A stretch of 64,000 nucleotides of DNA. Origin: Legionella saoudiensis (GTDB lineage Bacteria; Pseudomonadota; Gammaproteobacteria; Legionellales; Legionellaceae). The notes beneath the pieces were generated by a model, which worked only from the letters and a program-made list of their open reading frames with translations, searched no databases and was not told the origin of the DNA. The position numbers and the translations under genes are program-made. The DNA lies in contig NZ_LN901324.1 in NCBI RefSeq assembly GCF_001465875.1, positions 1,054,001-1,118,000 on the forward strand, written 5' to 3'. Below, piece after piece: positions 36,137-45,084 of this stretch (the stretch's first letter is position 1; the number at the start of each line of letters is the position of its first letter).

Positions 36137-38965
36137 ATGTCCGCAATTCTTGATCCGGTAAATGATGTGCCGCTAACGAGTCAACTGGAATTGACAGCTA
36201 ATGCTCCAGGTGTGCTTAAAACAATTAAACGTAACGGCAAAGTCGTGAATTACGATGACTCTAAAATTAAAGTTGCGATTACCAAAGCATTTATCGCCAA
36301 TGAAGGTGGTACAGCTCCTACTTCAGATCGTATTCATGAACAGATTGAAGAATTAACTCGTCAAATTACCCAAGCATTTAAGCGCCGCTTACCTACTGGT
36401 GGTGCAATTCATATTGAAGATATTCAGGATCAAGTTGAATTAGCGCTGATGCGCAGTGGTCATTACAAAGTTGCTCGTGCCTATGTACTTTATCGCGAAG
36501 AACACCGTCTTGCGCGCCAGGCGGAACTTAAACAACAAGCTAGCGATAATAAAACACTATTAATTACTATGCCTGATGGGGAATTAAGACCATTAGACAT
36601 GGAGCGTGTGAATACAATTGTTAACGAATCGTGCCGCGACTTGGCCCATGTTACTGCAGAACCAGTAATTAAAGATGCAATGCGCAATCTTTATAATCAA
36701 GCGAAATTTGAAGACGTACATAAAGCCTTAATTATGGCAGCTCGTACTCTAATTGAAAAAGAACCCAACTACACCTATGTAAGTGCTCGTTTGTTATTAG
36801 ATACTTTGCGTATGGAAGCACTCAGCAAATTAAACATTAAAGGAGATGCTACCTTTGACGAAATGGCAACCCTTTATCCAGACTACTTTAAGACTTATAT
36901 TGGTCATGGTATCCATCAAGGTCTACTTGATGCCAAAATGGCTGACTTTGACTTAGATAAACTAGGTAAAGCCTTATTACCTCAGCGTGATATGCAATTT
37001 ACCTATTTAAGCCTGCAAACATTATATGACCGCTATTTCCTACATGAGCATGGCGTACGTTATGAATTACCACAGGCCTTTTTCATGCGTGTTGCTATGG
37101 GTCTTGCAATGCGTGAACAAAATAAAGAAGAAAAAGCGATTGAGTTCTACTTGTTACTTTCTTCTTTTGACTACATGTCTTCAACGCCAACGCTGTTTAA
37201 CTCAGGTACTGTTCGCCCACAATTATCTAGCTGTTATTTAACAACAGTGCCCGATCATTTAGATGGTATTTACAGTGCAATTAAAGACAATGCCCTACTT
37301 TCAAAATTTGCCGGCGGATTGGGTAACGACTGGACTCCGGTGCGTGCTATGGGTTCTCACATTAAAGGAACCAATGGTAAATCCCAGGGGGTTGTTCCTT
37401 TCTTAAACGTTGCCGATGCTACAGCCGTTGCGGTAAACCAAGGTGGTAAGCGTAAAGGTGCTGTGTGTGCGTACTTAGAATGCTGGCATAAAGACGTAGA
37501 AGAGTTTCTCGATCTAAGAAAAAATACTGGGGACGACCGTCGCCGTACTCATGATATGAATACTGCAATTTGGATCCCAGATTTATTCATGATGCGTGTT
37601 CGTGAAGAAGGAGAATGGACGTTATTCTCTCCTGATGAAGTACCCGAGCTCCACGATTGCTATGGTAAAGAATTTGAAGCGCTATATAAAGAGTATGAAG
37701 CCAAAGCACGTCAAGGCATCATTAAAAACAGCAAAACGCTTCCTGCTGTGAAATTATGGCGCCGAATGCTTTCCATGCTGTTTGAAACAGGCCATCCATG
37801 GATGACCTTTAAAGATCCATGTAACTTACGTTCACCACAGCAGCATGCGGGTGTGGTTCACAGCTCGAATTTATGTACTGAAATTACCCTGAACACTTCT
37901 GAAGAAGAAATTGCAGTATGTAACCTGGGTAGTGTTAACTTACCAGCGCACATTAAGAATGGTCAGTTAGATAAAGAGAAATTAAAACGTACGATCACCA
38001 CCGCGATTCGTATGTTGGATAACGTAATCGATATCAACTACTACTCAGTACCTCAAGCACGTAACTCAAACTTGAAGCATAGACCAATTGGTTTAGGTTT
38101 AATGGGCTTCCAAGATGCCTTATACGAGCTAAAAATTGATTACGCATCTCAAGCAGCCGTTGAATTTGCTGACTCATCTATGGAGTTAATCAGCTACTAT
38201 GCAATTGAAGCGTCTTGCGACTTAGCCAAAGAACGCGGTAGCTATTCAAGTTATGAAGGTTCGCTATGGAGCAAAGGTATTCTGCCTATTGATTCCATTA
38301 ATTTATTGCAACAAGCTCGAAGTAAATACCTAGAGCAAGACCGTTCACAACGACTGGATTGGGAATCATTACGCATTAAAGTACGTACTCAAGGTATGCG
38401 TAACTCAAATGTGATGGCAATTGCCCCTACAGCTACAATTTCCAATATTTGTGGTGTAGCGCAATCTATTGAGCCTACGTACCAAAACTTATATGTGAAA
38501 TCAAACCTTTCCGGAGAGTTTACTGTAATCAACCCATATCTGGTTGCTGACTTAAAGGCACTGGATCTTTGGGATGAAGTAATGGTTAACGACCTAAAAT
38601 ATTACAATGGTAGCGTACAGCCAATCAGCCGTATTCCTGCTGAATTGAAAACACGCTATGCAACTTCATTTGAAATTGACCCAATGTGGTTAGTGGATGC
38701 AGCCTCTCGTCGCCAAAAATGGATCGATCAAGCGCAATCACTCAATATCTACATGGCTCAGCCTTCTGGTAAAAAGCTGGATCAACTGTACATGCATGCT
38801 TGGATACGTGGATTAAAGACTACTTATTACTTACGTAGTTTAGGTGCAACAAATGCTGAAAAATCCACCATTACTGATGGCGCGTTAAATGCGGTTAAAA
38901 TTATCAGTGATGAACAGCCAAAAGTATGTTCCATACTCGATCCAGACTGTGAAGCCTGCCAATAA
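36137..38965 (+). CDS. nrdA: Ribonucleoside-diphosphate reductase class Ia, alpha subunit
   Basis: 942 residues. An N-terminal ATP-cone (about 30-120, IKRNGKVVNYDDSKI) gives dATP feedback control. Catalytic barrel marks: 'QLSSCYLTTVPD' and 'SSNLCTEITLNTSEEE' (cysteines of the active site), and the C-terminal CSILDPDCEACQ cysteine pair that accepts electrons. A strong GAGGTGGAG site precedes the ATG. It reduces ribonucleotides to deoxyribonucleotides with NrdB, encoded 14 nt downstream. Confidence 0.97.
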   Translation: MSAILDPVNDVPLTSQLELTANAPGVLKTIKRNGKVVNYDDSKIKVAITKAFIANEGGTAPTSDRIHEQIEELTRQITQAFKRRLPTGGAIHIEDIQDQVELALMRSGHYKVARAYVLYREEHRLARQAELKQQASDNKTLLITMPDGELRPLDMERVNTIVNESCRDLAHVTAEPVIKDAMRNLYNQAKFEDVHKALIMAARTLIEKEPNYTYVSARLLLDTLRMEALSKLNIKGDATFDEMATLYPDYFKTYIGHGIHQGLLDAKMADFDLDKLGKALLPQRDMQFTYLSLQTLYDRYFLHEHGVRYELPQAFFMRVAMGLAMREQNKEEKAIEFYLLLSSFDYMSSTPTLFNSGTVRPQLSSCYLTTVPDHLDGIYSAIKDNALLSKFAGGLGNDWTPVRAMGSHIKGTNGKSQGVVPFLNVADATAVAVNQGGKRKGAVCAYLECWHKDVEEFLDLRKNTGDDRRRTHDMNTAIWIPDLFMMRVREEGEWTLFSPDEVPELHDCYGKEFEALYKEYEAKARQGIIKNSKTLPAVKLWRRMLSMLFETGHPWMTFKDPCNLRSPQQHAGVVHSSNLCTEITLNTSEEEIAVCNLGSVNLPAHIKNGQLDKEKLKRTITTAIRMLDNVIDINYYSVPQARNSNLKHRPIGLGLMGFQDALYELKIDYASQAAVEFADSSMELISYYAIEASCDLAKERGSYSSYEGSLWSKGILPIDSINLLQQARSKYLEQDRSQRLDWESLRIKVRTQGMRNSNVMAIAPTATISNICGVAQSIEPTYQNLYVKSNLSGEFTVINPYLVADLKALDLWDEVMVNDLKYYNGSVQPISRIPAELKTRYATSFEIDPMWLVDAASRRQKWIDQAQSLNIYMAQPSGKKLDQLYMHAWIRGLKTTYYLRSLGATNAEKSTITDGALNAVKIISDEQPKVCSILDPDCEACQ

Positions 38966-38979
38966 TTAGGAGAATATGA

Positions 38980-40080
38980 ATGCAAAACTTAGATACACAA
39001 AAAACAGCTCCTACTGTAGGTGCAACAGGCTATGAATCTCTTGAAATGGGTGCTGCTCGCATCCATGTAGATGACAAGCAAATTATTAATTGCCGTGCGG
39101 ACTTAAACCAGCTAGTCCCATTTAAATATAAATGGGCCTGGGATAAGTACCTTGCTGCTTGTGCAAACCATTGGATGCCCAATGAAATTAACATGAGCGC
39201 TGACGTGGCTTTATGGAAAGATCCTAATGGTCTTACAGAAGATGAACGTTTGATTATCAAACGTAACCTAGGGTTTTTCTCTACCGCAGACTCTTTGGTT
39301 GCCAATAACCTGGTGCTAGCAGTATATCGCCATATCACTAACCCGGAATGCCGCCAATATCTATTGCGTCAAGCCTTCGAAGAGGCATTGCATACCCATG
39401 CGTATCAATACGTGATTGAAAGTTTAGGACTTGATGAAGCCGAAGTCTTCAACATGTACCGTGAAATTCCATCAGTGGCCACAAAAGCATCTTGGGCTCT
39501 ACCCTTTACTCAAAGTTTAGGAGATGAAACCTTCCATACGGGAACGATTGAAAATGATCAGCGCTTGCTAAGAGACTTGATCGCGTTCTATGTGATTTTC
39601 GAAGGTATTTTCTTCTATGTTGGCTTTACGCAAATTCTTTCTATGGGTCGTCGTAACAAAATGGTAGGAACCTCAGAACAGTTCCAATACATTTTACGTG
39701 ATGAGTCCATGCACATGAACTTTGGTATTGATGTGATTAACCAAATTAAAATTGAAAACCCACATCTATGGACGCCAGAGTTTAAAGAAGAAATTATTCA
39801 ACTGATTCGCCATGGCGTTGAATTAGAATATCAATACGCGAAAGACACTATGCCCCATGGTATCTTAGGCATGAACGCAGAAATGTTTGAAGAATACCTA
39901 CATTTCATTGCAAACCGTCGCCTAAGCCAAATCGGTTTACCAGAGCAATATCCTGGTGCTGAAAATCCATTCCCATGGATGAGCGAAATGTTGGATTTGA
40001 AAAAAGAGAAAAACTTCTTTGAAACCCGCGTTATTGAATACCAAGCTGGCGGAACCCTAAGCTGGGATGACGACGAGTAA
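38980..40080 (+). CDS. nrdB: Ribonucleoside-diphosphate reductase class Ia, beta subunit
   Basis: 366 residues. Di-iron ligands lie in the helices '[17 protein letters not shown]', '[11 protein letters not shown]' and '[15 protein letters not shown]'. It houses the tyrosyl radical that starts catalysis in NrdA. AGGAG lies before the ATG. The C-terminal acidic tail (LSWDDDE) is where beta docks on alpha. The operon ends here with a hairpin at 40,091. A ferredoxin gene (yfaE) is absent. Confidence 0.97.
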   Translation: MQNLDTQKTAPTVGATGYESLEMGAARIHVDDKQIINCRADLNQLVPFKYKWAWDKYLAACANHWMPNEINMSADVALWKDPNGLTEDERLIIKRNLGFFSTADSLVANNLVLAVYRHITNPECRQYLLRQAFEEALHTHAYQYVIESLGLDEAEVFNMYREIPSVATKASWALPFTQSLGDETFHTGTIENDQRLLRDLIAFYVIFEGIFFYVGFTQILSMGRRNKMVGTSEQFQYILRDESMHMNFGIDVINQIKIENPHLWTPEFKEEIIQLIRHGVELEYQYAKDTMPHGILGMNAEMFEEYLHFIANRRLSQIGLPEQYPGAENPFPWMSEMLDLKKEKNFFETRVIEYQAGGTLSWDDDE

Positions 40081-40090
40081 TCCCCATTGT

Positions 40091-40115
40091 AACCTGGTTG
40101 CTGTGCAACCAGGTT
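40091..40115 (+). terminator. Hairpin terminator after nrdAB
   Basis: AACCTGGTTGC, 3-nt loop, and exact complement: an 11-bp stem 10 nt past the nrdB stop. The following sequence starts GTT TCC, without a long U-run. Confidence 0.55.
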
Positions 40116-40269
40116 TCCGAAAACGAAAACTATAACAATATGTATCCGGGTTATCAGCAACTAGGCTATCCATTAACATCATTGCATAAACACTTACCAA
40201 ATTATACTTCCCTTTTGCTTACACAACTGTTACATTTCTAAACGGATTAATTACACAAGAGGTGAAAAA

Positions 40270-40860
40270 ATGGCAAAACCGTTACGCCAACAGCATCAAA
40301 CCAATAATTATTTCCTACTGCAATGCATGGCAGGAATCACGGCAGCAGCATTAGCAGCCACAGCAATCGCAGCCCTTGCCGTTCTAAAATTTGGCGCTAC
40401 AGCAGCAACAGCCGCAGGCTTAGCAGCAACCAATATGATGTTTGCATCCACATTTGCCGCAGCCAGCCCAATCCTTCCAATGTTTATTATGGGGGCAATT
40501 GGAGCTGTTTTCCTCTTAGCATTGCTCGGAAGTTGTGGTGGCAATAGTAATACAACAGTACGAGTCGTTCCAAACGGCCCAACTTATGGTGGCTGGGGAA
40601 GCAGCTTCTGGAGTCGTCCCACAGTTCATGTACATCATACCGGACACCACCATGGTGGACGAGTGCATCATGATGGAAGACAACATGTGGACGTACCCAA
40701 TGGACCACTTAATGGATTCCCACCTTCTAATGGAAACGTACATCACCATCCTGGTGGAAATATGTCTGGTCATTTTCCCAGTGGAAATACGCATAGCCAT
40801 GGCGGGCCGGGCGTGGTAGTGCATAATCAACATGGAACAACCCATAATCATAGAATGTAA
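40270..40860 (+). CDS. Small membrane protein with Ala-rich hydrophobic half and His/Gly-rich tail
   Basis: 196 residues, not recognised as a named family. Residues about 18-90 are Ala-rich and hydrophobic, enough for two or three membrane segments. The last 80 residues contain 19 histidines in HH and HHH clusters among Gly, Asn and Pro, a composition that often binds nickel, zinc or copper. GAGGTG precedes the ATG. It stands alone between nrdB and the beta-lactamase. A metal storage, transport or sensing role is inference; opposite-strand frames here are compositional shadows. Confidence 0.65.
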   Translation: MAKPLRQQHQTNNYFLLQCMAGITAAALAATAIAALAVLKFGATAATAAGLAATNMMFASTFAAASPILPMFIMGAIGAVFLLALLGSCGGNSNTTVRVVPNGPTYGGWGSSFWSRPTVHVHHTGHHHGGRVHHDGRQHVDVPNGPLNGFPPSNGNVHHHPGGNMSGHFPSGNTHSHGGPGVVVHNQHGTTHNHRM

Positions 40861-40935
40861 ATCCATTTATCTAATGCCTGTTCGATAATAATCGTCCCTG
40901 GCACAAATGATTTTGGGAATCGAGCAAAAATAAAC

Positions 40936-41020
40936 CATCATTGCGAGTGCAGCGAAGCAACCCAGCTGAGTTTTAACAGTGTATAGCGCCGGCGTTGCTC
41001 CACTAAACTTGCAATGATAC
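40936..41020. repeat. Dispersed palindromic repeat (complete copy)
   Basis: CATCATTGCGAGTGCAGCGA..GAAGCAACCC on the left and TTGCAATGAT on the right, the same family as at 18,308. It fills most of the gap between the His-rich protein and the beta-lactamase. Confidence 0.65.
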
Positions 41021-41050
41021 ATTTACATAACTCAGAGTGATGCGTTCTAA

Positions 41051-41833
41051 TTACATCAAGCCCATGATTTTTTGCCTCACCTGCTCACGCGCATGCCTAC
41101 CAGTAGAAAAGTCTTTATTATCCTTCTCCACCACAAACTGCACAAAATAAATGGTGCGTTTTTCTTTCTGAGCCCAGCCAACAAACCAACCCACTTGCTT
41201 ATCTAACTGTTTCGAACCATCATCATTCAAATAATAACCCGAACCAGTTTTACCAAATAACTTCCAATTTCCTGGCAATTCTTCTGCCAATAAAATCTTT
41301 TTGGTCATTGCGATCGCATGGGCACTCACAGGTAGCTTTCCCTGCTCTAAGTGGGTTATAAACGCCATTTGCTGTTGCGGGGAAATGCGCAACGAGCTGG
41401 ATAACCAGGCACGGGTTAATCCATTATTTGCACCTTTATCCCCTGATACATCCTCATTCCCATAATTAAACGATTGCACATACTGCTTAAATCGCTCCAT
41501 TCCCAGCTTTTGCGTAATAACCTGACTGTACCAAACACAGCTATTTTTTATCCAAGTCGTTGGATTCTGTGGCTGTTTCCAGACATCTAAATAATCAGCA
41601 TACCCTTCTTTAAAAGGCCATTCCGGATGATGAGCATCAATTAAAATCCCCTCATTAAAGCCCATCAAGCTAATTGCTATTTTAAAAGTTGAACAAGGAG
41701 CCTGGTGCAGCGAACAAGCCCCCTCTTGCTGCACTATCTTTCCATTTTCCTGAGCAATAAAACAATCTTCATTAGCTAATGCCTGCGTATTTACTGCCAA
41801 TAATGCAACAAAAGATAAAACTAATTTTTTCAT
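41051..41833 (-). CDS. blaOXA: Class D (OXA-type) beta-lactamase
   Basis: 260 residues from ATG 41833, with signal peptide MKKLVLSFVALLAVNTQALA. All class D motifs are present: S48-T-F-K51 (nucleophile and carbamylated lysine), S-C-V (SxV), Y-G-N in FNYGNEDVSG, K-T-G in LFGKTGSGY, and W-F-V-G-W. It should hydrolyse penicillins in the periplasm; the spectrum cannot be read off. Chromosomal OXA enzymes are known from Legionella (OXA-29 of L. gormanii). Its ATG follows the ABC exporter stop after 1 nt, so the two are translationally linked. Confidence 0.92.
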   Translation of the reverse strand: MKKLVLSFVALLAVNTQALANEDCFIAQENGKIVQQEGACSLHQAPCSTFKIAISLMGFNEGILIDAHHPEWPFKEGYADYLDVWKQPQNPTTWIKNSCVWYSQVITQKLGMERFKQYVQSFNYGNEDVSGDKGANNGLTRAWLSSSLRISPQQQMAFITHLEQGKLPVSAHAIAMTKKILLAEELPGNWKLFGKTGSGYYLNDDGSKQLDKQVGWFVGWAQKEKRTIYFVQFVVEKDNKDFSTGRHAREQVRQKIMGLM

Positions 41834-41834
41834 A

Positions 41835-43616
41835 TTACAAAACCATCCCGTTAACTTGGCTGTCCCATAGCTTTTTAAAATAACTGTGCTCATTACGAAT
41901 CAATGCATCAAATGAGCCCTCTTCAATAATCGCGCCGCCCTCCATAACAATAATGCGATCCATATGGCGGATGGTAGAAAGACGGTGTGCAATAGCAATC
42001 ACCGTTGCATTATTTTGCTCCAGCATGGCATTAATAGATTTCTGAATCTCCTGCTCAGAGATACTGTCCAAACTCGAAGTAGCTTCATCAAGTACCACAA
42101 TAGGCGCATTTTTTAAAAAGGCACGCGCAATAGCAATACGCTGCCGCTGCCCACCTGACAGCTTAACTCCACGCTCTCCTACCATGGTGTCGTATTTTTG
42201 CGGTAATGAGTCAATGAACGAATCAATATTTGCCAGTTCTGCAGCTCGTTTAATTTCTGCCAAGGTTGCATCTTCTTTCGCATAGCCAATATTTTCAGCA
42301 ATGCTGCGATGAAACAGCATAATATCCTGAGGAATAAGCGAAATTTGCTGACGCAAAGCATCGGAGGTGATATTTAAAATAGGCTCGCCATCAATAAGAA
42401 TTTGTCCTGCAGATGCTTTAAAATTCTTTAACAGCAAGGCAATTAAGGTTGACTTACCCGCACCAGAATGCCCTACCAAACCAATTTTCTCCCCCGGCTT
42501 AATGTAAAGATTTAAATTAGAAAAAACCGGAGCACCATGATTATAGGCAAAGGATACCTGTTGGAACTCAATCGCTCCCTTTTGAATTTGAAAAGCACGC
42601 GCCTGCGCATCATCCACTACATCATGAGGCGTCTGCAAAATTGTAAAGGACGATTTAAAATCGCCGATTTCTTTTAAGAAGGTACATAAACCGCTCATCA
42701 AGGTCCATAAATCAAAAGAAATAGTCAGTGCGGTTAACATTACAAAAAGAAAATCACCCGTAGTAACACTGCCTTGTTTACGCAAGTAAATCATGAAGAA
42801 AAACACGGAAATCAGCATAAACCAATACAATACGGAGCCAACCATATTAAATTTAAAATCATATTGATAAAGCTCTATTTGGCGTGGAACAAAATCCTCA
42901 GCCATAATCCCATTAATTCGCTTATGCTCAGCCCGCCGCTTCGCAAAATAAAATAAAGAAAAAATATTGGTGATATTATCTGAGAACGTACCCATTACCT
43001 GATGCTTACTTTCAGCCGCACGATTAGAAAGCTTATTCAACTTCAACGCCATAGGCAGCATCAGCGCCATAACTAAAACACACCAAGCCAGCATAAAGAA
43101 AAATACGCTCAGATTAACAAGCATGAGTACAAAAACAGAAACAACAACCACACAAAAATGCTTACCAACAATATGATGCAAGTTGGCAAAGACACTGTCA
43201 TAACCATCCAAAATTCCTTTTAACTTACTAATAACTGTACCTGTAGGCGTATTTTGGAAATAATTATAAGAATGGTGCTGCACATAATCATAAGCAGTAG
43301 ACAACAAACGCTGCCGCGCATAAGGCTCCGCCCGCCATTCCGCAAAGTCACTCAAACGCCAAAACAAATCCAAAGAAACCTGCGCCACAACAAATAAGGT
43401 TATAGGGAACAGCAAGTTAGAATAAGAAGAAACATCACTCCCTGAAAACGCATCAACCAGGAGCTTGAAGGAATAATTATTAGCAAAAATGTAAATCGCG
43501 GTAAAAATAGGTGCTTGCAGCATTAAGACATACCACCAGCGATAAGGCTTAATTACCTGCCATAAAAAGTGCCAAGGAGAATGAAAAGGATAACTAATAT
43601 CTGCAGACTTGCCCAT
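41835..43616 (-). CDS. ABC exporter, fused membrane and ATPase domains
   Basis: 593 residues. Six membrane segments (about 20-310) precede one ATPase domain with Walker A GHSGAGKST, signature LSGGQRQRIAIARA, Walker B IVVLDEATSSLD and the H-loop AHRLST. It would act as a homodimer, exporting lipids, peptides or drugs from the inner membrane. Substrate unknown. The stop codon is 1 nt from the start of the OXA beta-lactamase, suggesting one transcript. Confidence 0.9.
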   Translation of the reverse strand: MGKSADISYPFHSPWHFLWQVIKPYRWWYVLMLQAPIFTAIYIFANNYSFKLLVDAFSGSDVSSYSNLLFPITLFVVAQVSLDLFWRLSDFAEWRAEPYARQRLLSTAYDYVQHHSYNYFQNTPTGTVISKLKGILDGYDSVFANLHHIVGKHFCVVVVSVFVLMLVNLSVFFFMLAWCVLVMALMLPMALKLNKLSNRAAESKHQVMGTFSDNITNIFSLFYFAKRRAEHKRINGIMAEDFVPRQIELYQYDFKFNMVGSVLYWFMLISVFFFMIYLRKQGSVTTGDFLFVMLTALTISFDLWTLMSGLCTFLKEIGDFKSSFTILQTPHDVVDDAQARAFQIQKGAIEFQQVSFAYNHGAPVFSNLNLYIKPGEKIGLVGHSGAGKSTLIALLLKNFKASAGQILIDGEPILNITSDALRQQISLIPQDIMLFHRSIAENIGYAKEDATLAEIKRAAELANIDSFIDSLPQKYDTMVGERGVKLSGGQRQRIAIARAFLKNAPIVVLDEATSSLDSISEQEIQKSINAMLEQNNATVIAIAHRLSTIRHMDRIIVMEGGAIIEEGSFDALIRNEHSYFKKLWDSQVNGMVL

Positions 43617-43727
43617 AATAAACGCTCTAAATAAGGGTCGTCCCAGTATACCACACTGTAAAAAATGAGCCCATTAATTTCCAGCAGGTTGTTATTTAGC
43701 GATGATAAAGGTAGACTACTCGATTAA

Positions 43728-43804
43728 GTCCCGGTGGCACAGCTGGATAGCGCAGCCCCCTCCTAAGGGGCAGGTCGGAGGTTCAAATCCTCTCCGGGAC
43801 GCCA
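43728..43804 (+). tRNA. tRNA-Arg (anticodon CCT), CCA encoded
   Basis: A full cloverleaf can be drawn: acceptor GTCCCGG/CCGGGAC, D arm with AGCTGGATA loop, anticodon stem GCCCC/GGGGC with loop CTCCTAA (anticodon CCT, reads AGG), T stem GGAGG/CCTCT with TTCAAAT loop, discriminator G and CCA at 43802-43804. A short variable loop fits Arg. Its 3' end is a likely attachment site of the element to the right. Confidence 0.95.
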
Positions 43805-43851
43805 ATAAAATCAATAAGTTATGTAAAACACCATCAACCAAAATGAATTTC

Positions 43852-43871
43852 CAGGGTGCATTCAGGGTGCA
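43852..43871 (+). repeat. Direct repeat CAGGGTGCA x2, 11-nt period, beside the tRNA
   Basis: CAGGGTGCA at 43852-43860 and 43863-43871. One-helical-turn direct repeats next to a tRNA 3' end resemble arm-type recombinase or excisionase sites. Confidence 0.4.
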
Positions 43872-43949
43872 AATTGAATGAGTGATAATAAATTTGATTG
43901 TATGACCATGTAAGTATTTATAGCTTCACAAAGTCCAATAATTTAAAAA

Positions 43950-44453
43950 ATGAACATCGAAACAATCCATCTACTCATACGCCAACCAACCATAAACGAT
44001 TTTTTATTGTTACAAAACTTATGGCGCAACGAACAAGTTCGAAAATTTCTTGGTGGAAGCATTCCTGATGATTTAATTCCTCAGAAAATATCGGCACTCC
44101 AAGAACACTGGGATTTACATCAATTTGGTCTATCTACAGTTTTTGAAAAGAATTCCAATGAAATAGCGGGCCTTTGTGGTCTACATTACTCTGATGATGG
44201 AGTTGAGCTCTCTTATATGTTTTTCCCCAACTGGTGGGGACAAGGCCTTGCTTATGAAGCAGCAGTTGCAAGTATAAATTATGGATTCAAAACACTTCAT
44301 TTGAACCGCATAATTGCTATTACACAAGCGGAAAACACTAAATCGTGTCTACTTCTTAAAAAAGCTGGGATGAATTATCTAGGTAGTTTTGAACGCTTCA
44401 ACGCAATTCAAAACTTGTATGAGACAACTAAAAATAAGTGGCAAATAAAATAA
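43950..44453 (+). CDS. GNAT-family N-acetyltransferase (RimJ/RimL type)
   Basis: 167 residues. 'RLLIRQPTINDF'-like opening (HLLIRQPTINDFLLL), 'ELSYMFFPNWWGQGLAYEA' (acetyl-CoA loop, GQGLA) and 'AENTKSCLLLKKAGMNYLG' mark the RimJ/RimL branch of GNAT enzymes. It transfers acetyl from CoA to an amine, either a protein N-terminus or a small molecule. First gene inside the presumed element, so probably cargo. Target unknown. Confidence 0.82.
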   Translation: MNIETIHLLIRQPTINDFLLLQNLWRNEQVRKFLGGSIPDDLIPQKISALQEHWDLHQFGLSTVFEKNSNEIAGLCGLHYSDDGVELSYMFFPNWWGQGLAYEAAVASINYGFKTLHLNRIIAITQAENTKSCLLLKKAGMNYLGSFERFNAIQNLYETTKNKWQIK

Positions 44454-44474
44454 GATAGCAAAGCCGTGTGGTAA

Positions 44475-44669
44475 TCACGGCTGCCTATGTTGCTCTAACC
44501 ACAAATCCAAATCATCTTTTAAATAACGAATCGCACGACCAATTCTAATGTACTTAGGGCCAGGAGTTCTATTGGCCAATGTCCCATATGCCCTATCCTG
44601 GGATAGAAAAGACCGGCTCATACAAATATAGGTTGCTGCTTCCGCCTCTTTAAAAACCTTTTTTTCCAT
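44475..44669 (-). CDS. AlpA/MerR-like excisionase-type DNA-binding protein
   Basis: 64 residues from ATG 44669 (GGAT 6 nt upstream). A winged helix-turn-helix of the excisionase type: KEAEAATYICMSRSFLSQ, then 'GPKYIRIGRAIRYLKDDLDLWLEQ', the wing and C-terminal helix typical of AlpA regulators. Such proteins direct excision of integrated elements. Being 670 nt from tRNA-Arg, with paired direct repeats between, supports that role. Confidence 0.8.
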   Translation of the reverse strand: MEKKVFKEAEAATYICMSRSFLSQDRAYGTLANRTPGPKYIRIGRAIRYLKDDLDLWLEQHRQP

Positions 44670-44769
44670 AATTGCATCCTTATAAATATAAATGTACTTG
44701 TATGTAAGCAAGTACATTATATACATTTATTACGTATATATTCAATGCAAATACGCAAATTACGTATAA

Positions 44770-45084
44770 TTATTTTAAGATGCTGTCCTGCACTTCAAAA
44801 ATTCTTCGTTCAGCAGAAAATCCATTTTTAAACTTATTAATACCGTCCTCACGCATCTTAGCGGAGAATTGGGTAAAATAAACATTTAGAGATTCTCGAT
44901 TTTCCAATTGATACTGAACTGTTAATTTCTCTTTATCAGAATCACTCTCATTTTCTGGTTTTAAAATACTAGCCTTAATAAAACCCGGAAATTGCAACAT
45001 TTCCTTTGCATGCTCTTTTAGCCATAATTGAAATTGAGAATAAATATCTCTATCAATAGCTAAGTTCACTTCGTAAATAACCAT
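44770..45084 (-). CDS. DUF4286-family small protein
   Basis: 104 residues. 'MVIYEVNLAIDRDIYSQFQLWLKEH' with 'FPGFIKASIL' and 'LTVQYQLENRESLNVYF' matches the small alpha-beta DUF4286 domain, a ferredoxin-like fold without known activity. It overlaps the end of the MFS transporter by 32 nt and is probably cotranslated with it. Function unknown. Confidence 0.75.
   Translation of the reverse strand: MVIYEVNLAIDRDIYSQFQLWLKEHAKEMLQFPGFIKASILKPENESDSDKEKLTVQYQLENRESLNVYFTQFSAKMREDGINKFKNGFSAERRIFEVQDSILK

Noticed and set aside
40487..40866. Several His/Met-rich frames on both strands over the His-rich protein
   Set aside because: They arise from the repetitive CAT/ATG composition of the His-coding tail; only the 40270 frame has a ribosome site and membrane half.
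43800..43950. Integrase gene next to the tRNA
   Set aside because: No frame with tyrosine-recombinase motifs (R..H-x-x-R..Y) is present; the integrase is presumably at the other end.
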